Shown in pieces: positions 17,035 to 26,066 of a stretch of 64,000 bases of DNA (the first letter of the stretch is position 1; each line of letters begins with the position of its first letter). The stretch is from an uncultured Clostridium sp. (GTDB taxonomy: Bacteria > Bacillota > Clostridia > Lachnospirales > Lachnospiraceae), in assembly GCA_937885015.1 (NCBI GenBank), contig CALAAS010000040.1:5107-69106 (forward strand). Reading direction: 5' to 3'. The notes beneath the pieces are model-generated. The model did no database searches. It had not been told where the DNA came from and saw only the letters and a program-made list of their open reading frames with translations. The position numbers were made by a program, and so were the translations under genes.

Positions 17035-18132
17035 CTAGATTGATGTTTCCAAAATATCAGCAATCCGTTTACAGGCAAATCCATCTCCATAAGGGTTGCT
17101 TGCATGGCTCATTTTCTCGTATTCACTTTTGTCTTCCAAAAGCTGTTTAAACGCTGTATAGATCGTCTCTTCATCCGTTCCCACCAGTTTCAGTGTACCG
17201 GCCTGGATTCCTTCTGGACGCTCTGTGGTATCGCGCATGACAAGCACTGGTTTTCCAAGCGACGGAGCTTCCTCCTGAATTCCACCTGAATCCGTCAATA
17301 TCATATAAGAATGGGCCAGGAAATTATGAAAATCCAATACATCTAATGGCTCAATAATTCTGATACGCTCATCGCCGCCCAGAATTTCATCTGCCGTTTC
17401 GCGAACTGCCGGATTCATGTGGATCGGATAAATAGCCTTCACATCCGGATGTTCATCGCACACCCGGCGGATTGCTCGAAACATATGTTTCATCGGCTCT
17501 CCCAGATTCTCCCGTCTATGGGCTGTAATCATGATTAGCCGACTTCCCTCCGCCCACCTGAGCTGTTCATGGGTATAATCCGGCCTTACCGTTGTTTTTA
17601 AAGCGTCAATAGCCGTATTTCCTGTCACGTAAATGGTATCTAGATTTTTTCCTTCTTTGACTAGATTCTGTCTTGAGAGCTCCGTGGGAGCAAAATTATA
17701 TGCAGAAATGATGCTGACAGCCTGCCGGTTAAACTCCTCCGGATACGGAGAATAAATATTGTAAGTGCGAAGTCCCGCCTCCACATGGCCAACTGGAATC
17801 TGCAGATAAAAACAAGCCAGAGCGGTTACAAAGGTCGTGGAGGTGTCTCCATGAACCAAAACCACATCTGGCTTTTCCTGTTCCAGAACTTCTTTTATTC
17901 GGTTTAATATGTTGGTGGTTACGTCAAACAATGTCTGCCGTTCTTTCATAATAGATAAATCGTAATCAGGAACCACCTGAAAGGTTTCCAGCACCTGGTC
18001 TAACATCTGACGGTGCTGGCCTGTTACACAAACGACAGTCTGTACGTCCTTTCTGTCCTTTAGTTCATTGACTAAAGGACACATTTTAATTGCCTCGGGA
18101 CGAGTGCCGAAGACAAGAAGGATTTTTTTCAT
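17035..18132 (-). CDS. wecB: UDP-N-acetylglucosamine 2-epimerase (non-hydrolysing)
   Basis: The 365-residue enzyme interconverts UDP-GlcNAc and UDP-ManNAc. The family motifs are all present: GTRPEAIKM at residues 9-17, VHGDTSTTF, GHVEAGLRT, ITAHRRENLG and DSGGIQEEAPSLGKP. The gene is the last of the polysaccharide cluster and overlaps the flippase stop by ATGA, so it is translationally coupled. Together with wecC 16 kb upstream in the same cluster it should supply UDP-ManNAcA. AAAAAGGAG precedes the ATG. No clear terminator is visible in the 144 bp after it. Confidence 0.93.
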   Translation of the reverse strand: MKKILLVFGTRPEAIKMCPLVNELKDRKDVQTVVCVTGQHRQMLDQVLETFQVVPDYDLSIMKERQTLFDVTTNILNRIKEVLEQEKPDVVLVHGDTSTTFVTALACFYLQIPVGHVEAGLRTYNIYSPYPEEFNRQAVSIISAYNFAPTELSRQNLVKEGKNLDTIYVTGNTAIDALKTTVRPDYTHEQLRWAEGSRLIMITAHRRENLGEPMKHMFRAIRRVCDEHPDVKAIYPIHMNPAVRETADEILGGDERIRIIEPLDVLDFHNFLAHSYMILTDSGGIQEEAPSLGKPVLVMRDTTERPEGIQAGTLKLVGTDEETIYTAFKQLLEDKSEYEKMSHASNPYGDGFACKRIADILETSI

Positions 18133-19565
18133 GAATCGTAATTCTCCTTTTTATGTATAAGCACTTTTACACTTTCTAAATCTTTTTTATAAAAAATTAA
18201 ATACAGTAACAGTACAAAACTTCCTGCCAAAATGGATATCCATGCCATTCTATGATTAAAAATTCTCCATAAAAGCATATACAATACAAATAGGAAAGCA
18301 ACCCATTTGCAGCGGCTACTTACCTGAAATAATCTCATTTTTGTTAAAATGCAAGCACAAATCAACGTGCTTAATGAAAAGCCGACAAGAGTAGCAATTG
18401 CAGCGCCCTCTATCCCTATTCTGGGAATTAATATAGCATTTAGTCCTACATTACCGATAGCTCCTGCAAATAAAATCATAGAAGATGGCATAGTTTTTTT
18501 TATAACTAAAAACTGATTTGCTGCAACCTGAAACAACATCTGTGCCAATGGAGCCATAAACAGATACGGAACTGTAACTGCAGCCGCCTGATATTCTTCC
18601 CCAAATAAAAAAGCAAAGAAAAAATCAGAACAAAACGATACTAAAATTGTTGCGCTGAAAGCCAGGCATCCTAAATATTCGAACACTCTGGAAGTTAATT
18701 CCACCTGATCCTCATCCCTCATCGTAGAAAAAGCAAAATACTGCCACCCTCCGGCAAATGCTGAATAAATCAGCTGGCTGATATGTCCGAATTTAGATCC
18801 TACTGCATAAAGTCCCGTATGCTCCATTCCCAAAAACTGAGAAATCATAATCCTATCACATGAATTAAATACCCAGTAAATCAGAAAATTAGGAAGCAAA
18901 GGAATTCCGATGCACAGCATACTTTTTATCAGGTTCCATCGGACAAATTTTAAGGAAAACCATTTGTAGTTCAAGAAAATAAAAATTACTTCTGTAGCAA
19001 TTGCGGCAATTACGCTTCCCAATGGGAGCGCATAGATGTAATTTCCCTTCCTCAAAAGATATATGGCAATCCCATAAGAAATAAGCGGGGTAATAACGTT
19101 CGTGGCCAAAAAAATCCTTCTTTTATTCTGCATTCTGGTTGGTGCTGCAACAATATTATTCGTAGCTCCTGCCAGTACACCGACCGCTGTCACAAAAACC
19201 AGCGGGATCAAAGAACTATCAGCAAAAAAACTTTCTGCAATCTGTTCTTTAAAAGTAAACAAAAAAAGAAAAACCAAAAGAGAGGAAAAACCTATAAATG
19301 CTACTGCACTGGAGCATACCTCTTTTTTATATATCTGCTCCTCCTTCTCAAAAAACATGCGGAACATGGCATCATACATACCCATTACTGCAAATGCCTG
19401 TGAAAAAGACAATAAGGTATTGGACATATCGCTTAGTCCCATATAATAAGAATTGGGTATCAAGCGTGTAATCACAGGAAGCATGAAAAAGGGAATCATC
19501 TTTCCCATGACTCCCCCCAGACCATAAATCAAAAAATTTTCAATAAATAGTTTAAATCGATTCAT
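18129..19565 (-). CDS. Wzx-type polysaccharide flippase
   Basis: The 478-residue, strongly hydrophobic protein has about 12-14 predicted membrane segments and belongs to the MOP/PST flippase superfamily (RfbX/MATE-like). The N terminus, FIENFLIYGLGGVMGKMIPFF, is a classic Wzx start, and GLYAVGSKFGHISQLIYSAF lies in the middle. It should move undecaprenyl-linked repeat units to the outside of the membrane for Wzy. It overlaps wecB by 4 bases and lies 4 bp after the FemAB-like gene. Confidence 0.88.
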   Translation of the reverse strand: MNRFKLFIENFLIYGLGGVMGKMIPFFMLPVITRLIPNSYYMGLSDMSNTLLSFSQAFAVMGMYDAMFRMFFEKEEQIYKKEVCSSAVAFIGFSSLLVFLFLFTFKEQIAESFFADSSLIPLVFVTAVGVLAGATNNIVAAPTRMQNKRRIFLATNVITPLISYGIAIYLLRKGNYIYALPLGSVIAAIATEVIFIFLNYKWFSLKFVRWNLIKSMLCIGIPLLPNFLIYWVFNSCDRIMISQFLGMEHTGLYAVGSKFGHISQLIYSAFAGGWQYFAFSTMRDEDQVELTSRVFEYLGCLAFSATILVSFCSDFFFAFLFGEEYQAAAVTVPYLFMAPLAQMLFQVAANQFLVIKKTMPSSMILFAGAIGNVGLNAILIPRIGIEGAAIATLVGFSLSTLICACILTKMRLFQVSSRCKWVAFLFVLYMLLWRIFNHRMAWISILAGSFVLLLYLIFYKKDLESVKVLIHKKENYDS

Positions 19566-19569
19566 TATT

Positions 19570-20562
19570 CTACTTTACATAAGAAGGAAGCAATATTGCT
19601 CCTCCTCCGTATCCATTTTTATAATTATATAACCCTTCGTTTAAATAATCCCCCCTGTCCTCTGTACTCGCCCCAAAACTAAAATATGAATACCCTTCTT
19701 TTCTTGCCATTTGAATCAAATTATGAATTAAATATAAATGGGGATAATCCGAAGCCAAGTTATAATTCATATCCAGATATTGTGTGTGGAATACATTTTT
19801 AAAACAATATCCTAACGCAAATGCACCATATTCTCCTTCCTTGTTATATACATAGCATGGAAGAATCCGATCTGGATATAATTCACATAATTTTTGAATT
19901 TCCTCGTATGTATGTGTTGTAGCACTATCATATTTATTATTTAAATTTTCATTCATATTTTCCCAGGCATCTTTGTCAATAGTTTTTCTAATCTGGAAAA
20001 TAAATTTCTCCTCTTTCAAAGTTTTTTTTATGTGATTTCTTCTCTTCGTTTTATACTGTGCAAATTGTTCCTCTAACGTATCGATATCTTTTATCTGTAT
20101 CACATTAGCAAGAGCCATCATCTTTCTTTCATATCCTTTTGTTTCCAGATAGTAAGCAAGAAAATCCATCGGCTGCTTATCGTAAACAGACGGTCTTAAT
20201 CGTAATTCTATCTTTTTATAATGGTTTTCATAATAAGATAATAGTAATTCTAATATTTCTCTCTGCTCTTTTATACTGTATTTATAATCTAAGATTGGTC
20301 CAGCAAATGTAGTTCCACCATGTGATATTGCTATAGTCTCATTTGACATAACTTTTGTGGCCATCATAACGCCACGTACTTCCTTACTTCCTTTATCAAT
20401 CACTGCAATAGAATCGTCTTGAAATCTTTCTTCTGGATGATAGGATAAATATCTGGTAGTATTAATAAACTCTCCATTTGTCGTTTTCGACAGAATATAC
20501 TGATCAACACGATTCAAAAAATTTTCATCTACATTTTTTAATCTAATAATCTCTAACTCCAT
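19570..20562 (-). CDS. FemAB/GNAT-like acyl- or aminoacyl-transferase
   Basis: The 330-residue protein has the tandem GNAT fold of FemAB-type proteins. Key segments are AQYKTKRRNHIKKTLKEEKF, a lysine/arginine-rich helix typical of the family, and C-terminal YLIHNLIQMARKEGYSYFSF with SFGASTEDRG. FemAB proteins use aminoacyl-tRNA to extend peptidoglycan bridges, but relatives in polysaccharide clusters may acylate sugars. Position between the beta-propeller gene and Wzx suggests it decorates the repeat unit. The donor and target are unknown. The region is AT-rich. Confidence 0.65.
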   Translation of the reverse strand: MELEIIRLKNVDENFLNRVDQYILSKTTNGEFINTTRYLSYHPEERFQDDSIAVIDKGSKEVRGVMMATKVMSNETIAISHGGTTFAGPILDYKYSIKEQREILELLLSYYENHYKKIELRLRPSVYDKQPMDFLAYYLETKGYERKMMALANVIQIKDIDTLEEQFAQYKTKRRNHIKKTLKEEKFIFQIRKTIDKDAWENMNENLNNKYDSATTHTYEEIQKLCELYPDRILPCYVYNKEGEYGAFALGYCFKNVFHTQYLDMNYNLASDYPHLYLIHNLIQMARKEGYSYFSFGASTEDRGDYLNEGLYNYKNGYGGGAILLPSYVK

Positions 20563-20570
20563 GCATACAC

Positions 20571-21482
20571 CTATTCCATACCAACCGCATATCCTACGCC
20601 AGTTTTTCCCTGTCCATTGCCATTATAAAACATATATGTTTTATTTTTATATTTAACCTTCACCGGATAACACGCCATTTCTGAATCCCATCCATTCTCC
20701 GATTTTTCCAATCCACATTTTACATCTTTTCTATTCCAAACTAAGCCATCTTTAGATTCTGCATACCCAGCTATGTATTCTTTTGTCACCAAATCTCTTG
20801 TATAATACATCTCATATCCTTCATTTGTTTTATACACTTTTGGCCGCCCAATGCGATACTCATTTCCTTTTGTAGTTACACATAATCGATCATCTGACAC
20901 TGGAATGTGGATCCCATCTTTGGATTCCGCATACCATATGTCATAAACTGGATACGGAATATTATTGATATATTTCCAATCATTTATGATCGCATAATAG
21001 ATTTTATAAATTCCTCCATCTTGTAAAACTGTATGAATACATCTTCCAAATCTTCCCACTGGAGTTCGATCCATAATTGGCACTTCTGAATATCGTTCAA
21101 AATGTTTCCCTTCATCTTCACTGATTGCAAGCCCAGAAAATGCATAGAACTTGACCTTTTCTACATGCTGAAATCCCACATAATATAAATAGAATTTTCC
21201 GTCTTTTTCTAAAATATCACCTAATATCATTCCATTATCATCAAAGCATCCTGGCCTTCCAATGTCCAATGCTGGTTCTTCTGCAATAGCTAATATATTA
21301 CTTGGATCATCTGCAGATACATCAATATAACTAATTCTGCTTACTCCATTTTCATCACGGATACCACCCCATATTCGGATATAGTCTCCCATTACCTTGG
21401 CATGAGGTGTCATAAATCCATACATATCCCATCCCTTACTTCCATCCGGACAATAAATAAGTCCCTTTTTTTCCCACTTCAT
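20571..21482 (-). CDS. GH43/GH130-like five-bladed beta-propeller protein
   Basis: The 303-residue protein shows repeated beta-propeller blades: KWEKKGLIYCPDGSKGWD, YLYYVGF, HTVLQDGGIYKIYYA, YRIGRPKVYKTNEGYEMYY and NKTYMFYNGNGQGKTGVGYA. This pattern matches glycoside hydrolase families 43/32/130. No signal peptide is present, so it acts in the cytoplasm if it is an enzyme at all. Similar proteins appear inside O-antigen and capsule clusters where the role is unknown; a phosphorylase, sugar-binding or transferase role is possible. It follows the acetyltransferase gene by 2 bp. Confidence 0.65.
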   Translation of the reverse strand: MKWEKKGLIYCPDGSKGWDMYGFMTPHAKVMGDYIRIWGGIRDENGVSRISYIDVSADDPSNILAIAEEPALDIGRPGCFDDNGMILGDILEKDGKFYLYYVGFQHVEKVKFYAFSGLAISEDEGKHFERYSEVPIMDRTPVGRFGRCIHTVLQDGGIYKIYYAIINDWKYINNIPYPVYDIWYAESKDGIHIPVSDDRLCVTTKGNEYRIGRPKVYKTNEGYEMYYTRDLVTKEYIAGYAESKDGLVWNRKDVKCGLEKSENGWDSEMACYPVKVKYKNKTYMFYNGNGQGKTGVGYAVGME

Positions 21483-21484
21483 AA

Positions 21485-22168
21485 TTACTCCTCCTTTATC
21501 CCAAATTGTTGATACGACGTTTTTCTCAATGCTTTAGCTGGTGAGCCAACATATACCTTCCCATCTTCTGTTAAACTTTTTATTGTTAATGCACCCGCTC
21601 CAAATACAGTGTCTTTTCCTAAAGTCACATTATCTCCTAAAGTAGCATTAACTCCAATAAAACTTCCTGAACTAATATGGCAGAAACCTGAAATCACATC
21701 ATGCGAGGTCAGCCAGACATCATCCTCGATTACAGTTCTATGCCCAATATGATTTCCGCTCCAAATTACCACATTATTTCCAATTTTCACATGATACTGA
21801 ATGGTATTATCTTCAAAAATAAATGTATTTTCCCCAATCTCTACATTATGCCATACAAAAGCATGGGAACTTATATAACTGGCACATCGATACCCCTTTT
21901 TTTTACATATCTGATACAATCTTTTTCTAACTCTATTTAACTGAACATATGTAATTGCAACATATGTCTCATATTCCTGTGGAGAATATCTATCTTCTAA
22001 TGTTTCAAAATCAACAACTGGTAAGCCAAATAACTTATCCTGATTTCGGAATTTCGACTCGACCGCAAATGCAACCACTTCGTATTCTGAATCATATGTA
22101 AAGTATTCATAAGCAATTTCAGCAAACTCACCAGCGCCTACAATCACAAGTTTCTTGCTTTTTTCCAT
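21485..22168 (-). CDS. NeuD/PglD-type sugar O- or N-acetyltransferase
   Basis: At 227 residues the protein has an N-terminal Rossmann-like sugar-nucleotide binding part (KLVIVGAGEFAEIAYEYF) and a C-terminal left-handed beta-helix of hexapeptide repeats (IGENTFIFEDNTIQYHVKIGNN onwards in pieces of six). It ends VYVGSPAKALRK, the usual tail. The family transfers acetyl from acetyl-CoA to amino or hydroxyl groups of nucleotide sugars. Encoded directly after fdtA/fdtB-like genes, it is the best candidate for acetylating the 3-amino sugar they make. It abuts fdtA with no gap. Confidence 0.8.
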   Translation of the reverse strand: MEKSKKLVIVGAGEFAEIAYEYFTYDSEYEVVAFAVESKFRNQDKLFGLPVVDFETLEDRYSPQEYETYVAITYVQLNRVRKRLYQICKKKGYRCASYISSHAFVWHNVEIGENTFIFEDNTIQYHVKIGNNVVIWSGNHIGHRTVIEDDVWLTSHDVISGFCHISSGSFIGVNATLGDNVTLGKDTVFGAGALTIKSLTEDGKVYVGSPAKALRKTSYQQFGIKEE

Positions 22169-22582
22169 TTATTCCTCCGATATATCCTTTTTTATTGTGG
22201 CTAAAAATTCATCATAATTTCTAATATAATCCTCTTCTTCATAAAAATCGGATGCCAGAACTAAAAGTACTGCATCCGATGAAAAATCATACATTTCTCT
22301 CCACATTCCATGTGTTATGTAAAGTCCTTCATATGGTTTTTCTAAAGATACAACTTTCTTTTCAGCTCCATTATCCAGTAAGACTTTACAGCTCCCATGA
22401 ATACAAATCAAAATTTGTTCTAATGATTTATGAGCATGAAACCCTCTTCGCACGCTTTCTTTTGTATCATACATGTAATAAACGCGTTTGATTTCGAAAG
22501 GTATATCCTTAAACTCTTCTAATGCAACCAGCATCCCACGCTCATCCCCATGCTGCTGAAACATATATTTTATGACCTGCAT
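22169..22582 (-). CDS. Sugar 3,4-ketoisomerase, FdtA/QdtA type (cupin)
   Basis: The 137-residue cupin matches the FdtA/WxcM family, which isomerises dTDP-4-keto-6-deoxyglucose to the 3-keto sugar before amination. GDERGMLVALE, VRRGFHAHKSLEQILICI with the catalytic histidines, and ASDFYEEEDYIRNYDEF are recognisable. Whether the product has galacto (FdtA) or gluco (QdtA) configuration cannot be told from sequence alone. It follows the aminotransferase gene by 12 bp. Confidence 0.85.
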   Translation of the reverse strand: MQVIKYMFQQHGDERGMLVALEEFKDIPFEIKRVYYMYDTKESVRRGFHAHKSLEQILICIHGSCKVLLDNGAEKKVVSLEKPYEGLYITHGMWREMYDFSSDAVLLVLASDFYEEEDYIRNYDEFLATIKKDISEE

Positions 22583-22594
22583 TTCTACCTCCTG

Positions 22595-23692
22595 TTAGAT
22601 AGAGAAGCGATTGATTACTTCAATTACATAATCCTGTTCTTCTTTTGTTATCCCCGAATAGAGCGGAAGGCTTAACACTTCATGCGCATATTTTTCTGTA
22701 ATTGGTAAAGAACCTTCTGTATATCCAAGTTTTTTATAACATTCAGCTAAATGCGGCGGAACCGGATAGTGGATCTGAGCCTGGATCTCATTTTCCAAAA
22801 GATATTTTTGCAGTCTATCTCTTTCCCCACACCTCACTACATATTGATGATATACATGATCACAGCCTATCCTTATGGCTGGTTTGGTAAGATTACTATT
22901 ACAAATATTCGTATCATAATAATGCGCCGCCTGAATCCGTTCCTCAGTTAACTCTTTCATATGGGATAACTTAACTGAAAGAAGCGCTGCCTGAATTTCA
23001 TCCAGCCTGGAATTAACTCCTTCCATTTCGTTATAATATTTTACCTTGCTTCCATAGTTACGAAGCATCCTAAGTTTTTCTGCTACAGCGAAATCACTTG
23101 TTACCACTGCCCCCGCATCTCCAAATGCCCCTAGATTCTTTGTCGGATAAAAACTAAAACAGCCTGTGATACCAAATGTTCCTGTCATCTGGCCTTCACA
23201 GGCTGCTCCATGGGACTGAGCACAATCTTCCAATAAATATAACTTATATTTTTCTGCAATTTTCTTTATCTGTTTCATATTTGCAGCCTGTCCATAGAGA
23301 TGGACGACCATGATTGCTTTTGTTCTTTCCGTAATTGCTGATTCAATTTTGGATGCATCAAGATTATAATACTCATCTGGTTCTATAAATACTGGGACAG
23401 CTCCATTCTCCGTAATTCCCAAAACCGTGGCAATATATGTGTTAGCAGGAACAATAATTTCATCTCCTGCCCCTATCTCTAAAGCACGAATAGCTAACGT
23501 TAATGCATCTTGCCCTGAATTCAATCCGATACAATATTTTGCTCCAATATAGGAAGCAAATTCCTGTTCGAATTTTTCACATCGCTCTCCTAAAATATAC
23601 CAACCTGACTCTAATGCCTGTATGGCAGCTTGTTTATACTCTTCTTCATATCTTTTGTATTGACGATCTAACACGGTAGCTTTTATTGTCAC
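22595..23692 (-). CDS. DegT/DnrJ/EryC1 PLP aminotransferase, FdtB/QdtB type
   Basis: The 365-residue PLP enzyme would aminate the 3-keto sugar made by the FdtA-like isomerase. The PLP lysine lies in FYPTKNLGAFGDAG; LNSGQDALTLAIRALEIG and LLEDCAQSHGA are cofactor-site motifs. I prefer the GTG start at 23692, which has AAGAGG seven bases upstream and gives family-like N-terminal sequence (TIKATVLDRQYKRYEEEY). A longer frame reaches a TTG at 23746 but has no ribosome site and overlaps the upstream gene. dTDP-glucose synthase and 4,6-dehydratase (rmlA/rmlB) are not in this window and must come from elsewhere. Confidence 0.85.
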   Translation of the reverse strand: MTIKATVLDRQYKRYEEEYKQAAIQALESGWYILGERCEKFEQEFASYIGAKYCIGLNSGQDALTLAIRALEIGAGDEIIVPANTYIATVLGITENGAVPVFIEPDEYYNLDASKIESAITERTKAIMVVHLYGQAANMKQIKKIAEKYKLYLLEDCAQSHGAACEGQMTGTFGITGCFSFYPTKNLGAFGDAGAVVTSDFAVAEKLRMLRNYGSKVKYYNEMEGVNSRLDEIQAALLSVKLSHMKELTEERIQAAHYYDTNICNSNLTKPAIRIGCDHVYHQYVVRCGERDRLQKYLLENEIQAQIHYPVPPHLAECYKKLGYTEGSLPITEKYAHEVLSLPLYSGITKEEQDYVIEVINRFSI

Positions 23693-23733
23693 TTTTTTAC
23701 CTCTTTTATATTCTTTCTTATTTTGCAAATCCT

Positions 23734-24909
23734 CTATTTTTTCCAAACAATTCTGTTTATAATTCCAGTATAGCTCTGAATAATCTTTACCACCTTTGTA
23801 CTCACATTCTCCTCCACATAATCCGGTACTGGAATTCCGTAATCCCCATTTTGATTCATCTGTACAGCCGTTTCTACCGCCTGAAGAAGAGAGGCTGTAT
23901 CAATACCGGCCAGCACAAAACAGCCTTTATCCAATGCTTCCGGTCTCTCCGTACTGGTCCGAATGCACACTGCCGGGAATGGATGGCCAATGGAGGTAAA
24001 AAAACTGCTCTCCTCTGGTAAAGTTCCAGAATCAGACACTACTGCGAAAGCATTCATCTGTAAGTGATTGTAGTCGTGAAATCCCAGCGGCTCATGGCGA
24101 ATCACTCTCTTATTAAGAACAAATCCAGAGGTTTCCAAACGTTTTCTGGATCTGGGATGGCAGGAATACAAAATCGGCATATGATACCTTTCTGCCATTT
24201 GATTGACTGCTGTAAATAACGATAAGAAATTCTTTTCGGTATCAATATTTTCTTCCCGGTGAGAAGATAGCAGGATATATTTTCCTGGTTCCAAATTCAG
24301 CTTGGAAAGAATATCTGACTCTTCGATTTCCTTCAAATTCTGGTGCAGCACTTCCGCCATAGGGGAACCAGTTACATAGACTCTCTCTTTCGGGAGACCA
24401 CATTCATGGAGATATTTTCTTGCATGTTCAGAATATGCTAAATTTACATCTGAAATGATGTCCACAATTCTCCGGTTGGTCTCCTCTGGAAGGCATTCGT
24501 CCTTGCACCGATTTCCTGCTTCCATATGAAAAATAGGAATATGCAGACGTTTGGCAGCAATGGCTGACAAACAGGAATTAGTATCTCCCAGTATCAGAAG
24601 AGCGTCCGGTTTAATCTGAGCCATCAGTTTGTAGGACGCATTGATAATATTTCCCACCGTTGCACCCAAATCATCACCTACCGCATCCATGTAAACTTCA
24701 GGCTCTCCCAGTTTCAGGTCATGAAAAAAGATACCGTTTAAGTTATAATCATAATTCTGCCCTGTATGCGCCAGAATACAGTCAAAATATTTCCTGCACT
24801 TCTGGATCACCGCTCCCAGGCGGATAATTTCCGGTCTTGTCCCTACGATAATTAAGAGCTTCAACTTCTCATTATCACGAAACCGAACATCCGTATAATC
24901 TGTTTTCAT
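23734..24909 (-). CDS. capG: UDP-sugar 2-epimerase, CapG/FnlC type
   Basis: This second non-hydrolysing epimerase (391 residues) is divergent from WecB in this cluster. Motifs are GTRPEIIRLG, ALLILGDTNSCLSAI, FHMEAGNRCKDE, SSHREENIDT and DSGTLPEESSF. The GNRCKDE and EESSF variants and the neighbours capE and capF point to the third step of UDP-L-FucNAc synthesis, C2 epimerisation of UDP-2-acetamido-2,6-dideoxy-L-talose. The gene starts 33 bp after capF and ends 41 bp before the preferred fdtB start. Confidence 0.85.
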   Translation of the reverse strand: MKTDYTDVRFRDNEKLKLLIIVGTRPEIIRLGAVIQKCRKYFDCILAHTGQNYDYNLNGIFFHDLKLGEPEVYMDAVGDDLGATVGNIINASYKLMAQIKPDALLILGDTNSCLSAIAAKRLHIPIFHMEAGNRCKDECLPEETNRRIVDIISDVNLAYSEHARKYLHECGLPKERVYVTGSPMAEVLHQNLKEIEESDILSKLNLEPGKYILLSSHREENIDTEKNFLSLFTAVNQMAERYHMPILYSCHPRSRKRLETSGFVLNKRVIRHEPLGFHDYNHLQMNAFAVVSDSGTLPEESSFFTSIGHPFPAVCIRTSTERPEALDKGCFVLAGIDTASLLQAVETAVQMNQNGDYGIPVPDYVEENVSTKVVKIIQSYTGIINRIVWKK

Positions 24910-24941
24910 CTCTATGCCTCCTACCTTTTGTTCCTATCACT

Positions 24942-26066
24942 CTATTTCAAATTCACCGGCATAACATACGTATCAGGTTTTTGCGGATTAAAGCATTCAT
25001 TACACCACATAAAAGTGACAAGATCCGTATCCCCCTCGTTGATAATGTTATGAGTGTAGCCTACTGGAATATCTACCACTTCAATCTTATCTCCAGATAC
25101 ATGATAGCTGATGATCGTTTCTTCCCCCGGTTTACGGAATTGTATCAGCGCCTTTCCGCTGACTACTGCAAACTTTTCATTTTTTGTGTTATGCCAATGA
25201 TTTCCTTTTTCGATACCAGGCTTCGATATATTAACCGAAAACTGCCCTCGGTCTTCAGTTCTCAAGATCTCTGTAAAAGAACCTCTTTGGTCAACATGCA
25301 TTTCCAACGGATACTTAAACTGGTCTTCTGGAAGATAGCTTAAGTAAGTGCTGTATAGCTTCTTGCTGAAGCTTCCCTCTGTCATATCTGGTATCATCTT
25401 TGTATTTCTGGAATCCCGAAAGCTTTCCAAAAGATCTACAATCTCGCCTAATGTCACAGAATGAACAATCGGAACCGTACAATATCCTTCCGCATTGCGT
25501 TCTTCTTTTCCATCAAGCAGGCGGATCAGGCTTTCCACCACATCATCTATATATACCAGCTGAAGTCTGGTATCTCTTCCGTTTACCTGGATCGGCAGGT
25601 CATGGGCAATGTTATAACAAAAAGTGGCCACTGCGCTGTTATAATTGGGACGGCACCATTTTCCAAATACATTAGGAAAACGGTAAATATAGACGAGAAC
25701 CTGATTTTCTTTTCCATAAGCCTGCAGAAGTTCTTCACCTTCCCGCTTGCTGATACCATACGGATTATCCAGCTTCGCCTGAATGGAGGACGCAAGCATC
25801 ACTGGACAGCGATTTCCATAGGATTTTAAAAGCTCCAGAAGCTGTGATGTAAAGCCAAAATTCCCCTGATGAAATTCTGCCGGATCCTGGGGGCGGTTGA
25901 CGCCTGCCAGATGATAAACAAACTGACACTCCCGGCAGTATTTCTGAAGCAGCACCGGTTCTGTATCCTTGTCCACTTTCAAAATTTCACCTGCCTGCAA
26001 ATTTTCCAGCTGCGCGATCAGATTTTTCCCAATAAACCCTTCTGAGCCTGTGACTAAAATTTTCAT
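24942..26066 (-). CDS. capF: UDP-L-FucNAc pathway bifunctional enzyme CapF
   Basis: The 374-residue protein has the CapF two-domain form. The N-terminal extended SDR domain (ILVTGSEGFIGKNL, then YGISKREGEELLQAY with Tyr and Lys) performs NADPH reduction. The C-terminal cupin (GNHWHNTKNEKFAVVSGKAL) performs epimerisation. The ATG at 26066 overlaps the capE stop as ATGA and has GGGAGGA upstream; six further upstream codons are open but not family sequence. It converts the CapE product to the L-talose sugar that CapG then epimerises. Confidence 0.92.
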   Translation of the reverse strand: MKILVTGSEGFIGKNLIAQLENLQAGEILKVDKDTEPVLLQKYCRECQFVYHLAGVNRPQDPAEFHQGNFGFTSQLLELLKSYGNRCPVMLASSIQAKLDNPYGISKREGEELLQAYGKENQVLVYIYRFPNVFGKWCRPNYNSAVATFCYNIAHDLPIQVNGRDTRLQLVYIDDVVESLIRLLDGKEERNAEGYCTVPIVHSVTLGEIVDLLESFRDSRNTKMIPDMTEGSFSKKLYSTYLSYLPEDQFKYPLEMHVDQRGSFTEILRTEDRGQFSVNISKPGIEKGNHWHNTKNEKFAVVSGKALIQFRKPGEETIISYHVSGDKIEVVDIPVGYTHNIINEGDTDLVTFMWCNECFNPQKPDTYVMPVNLK

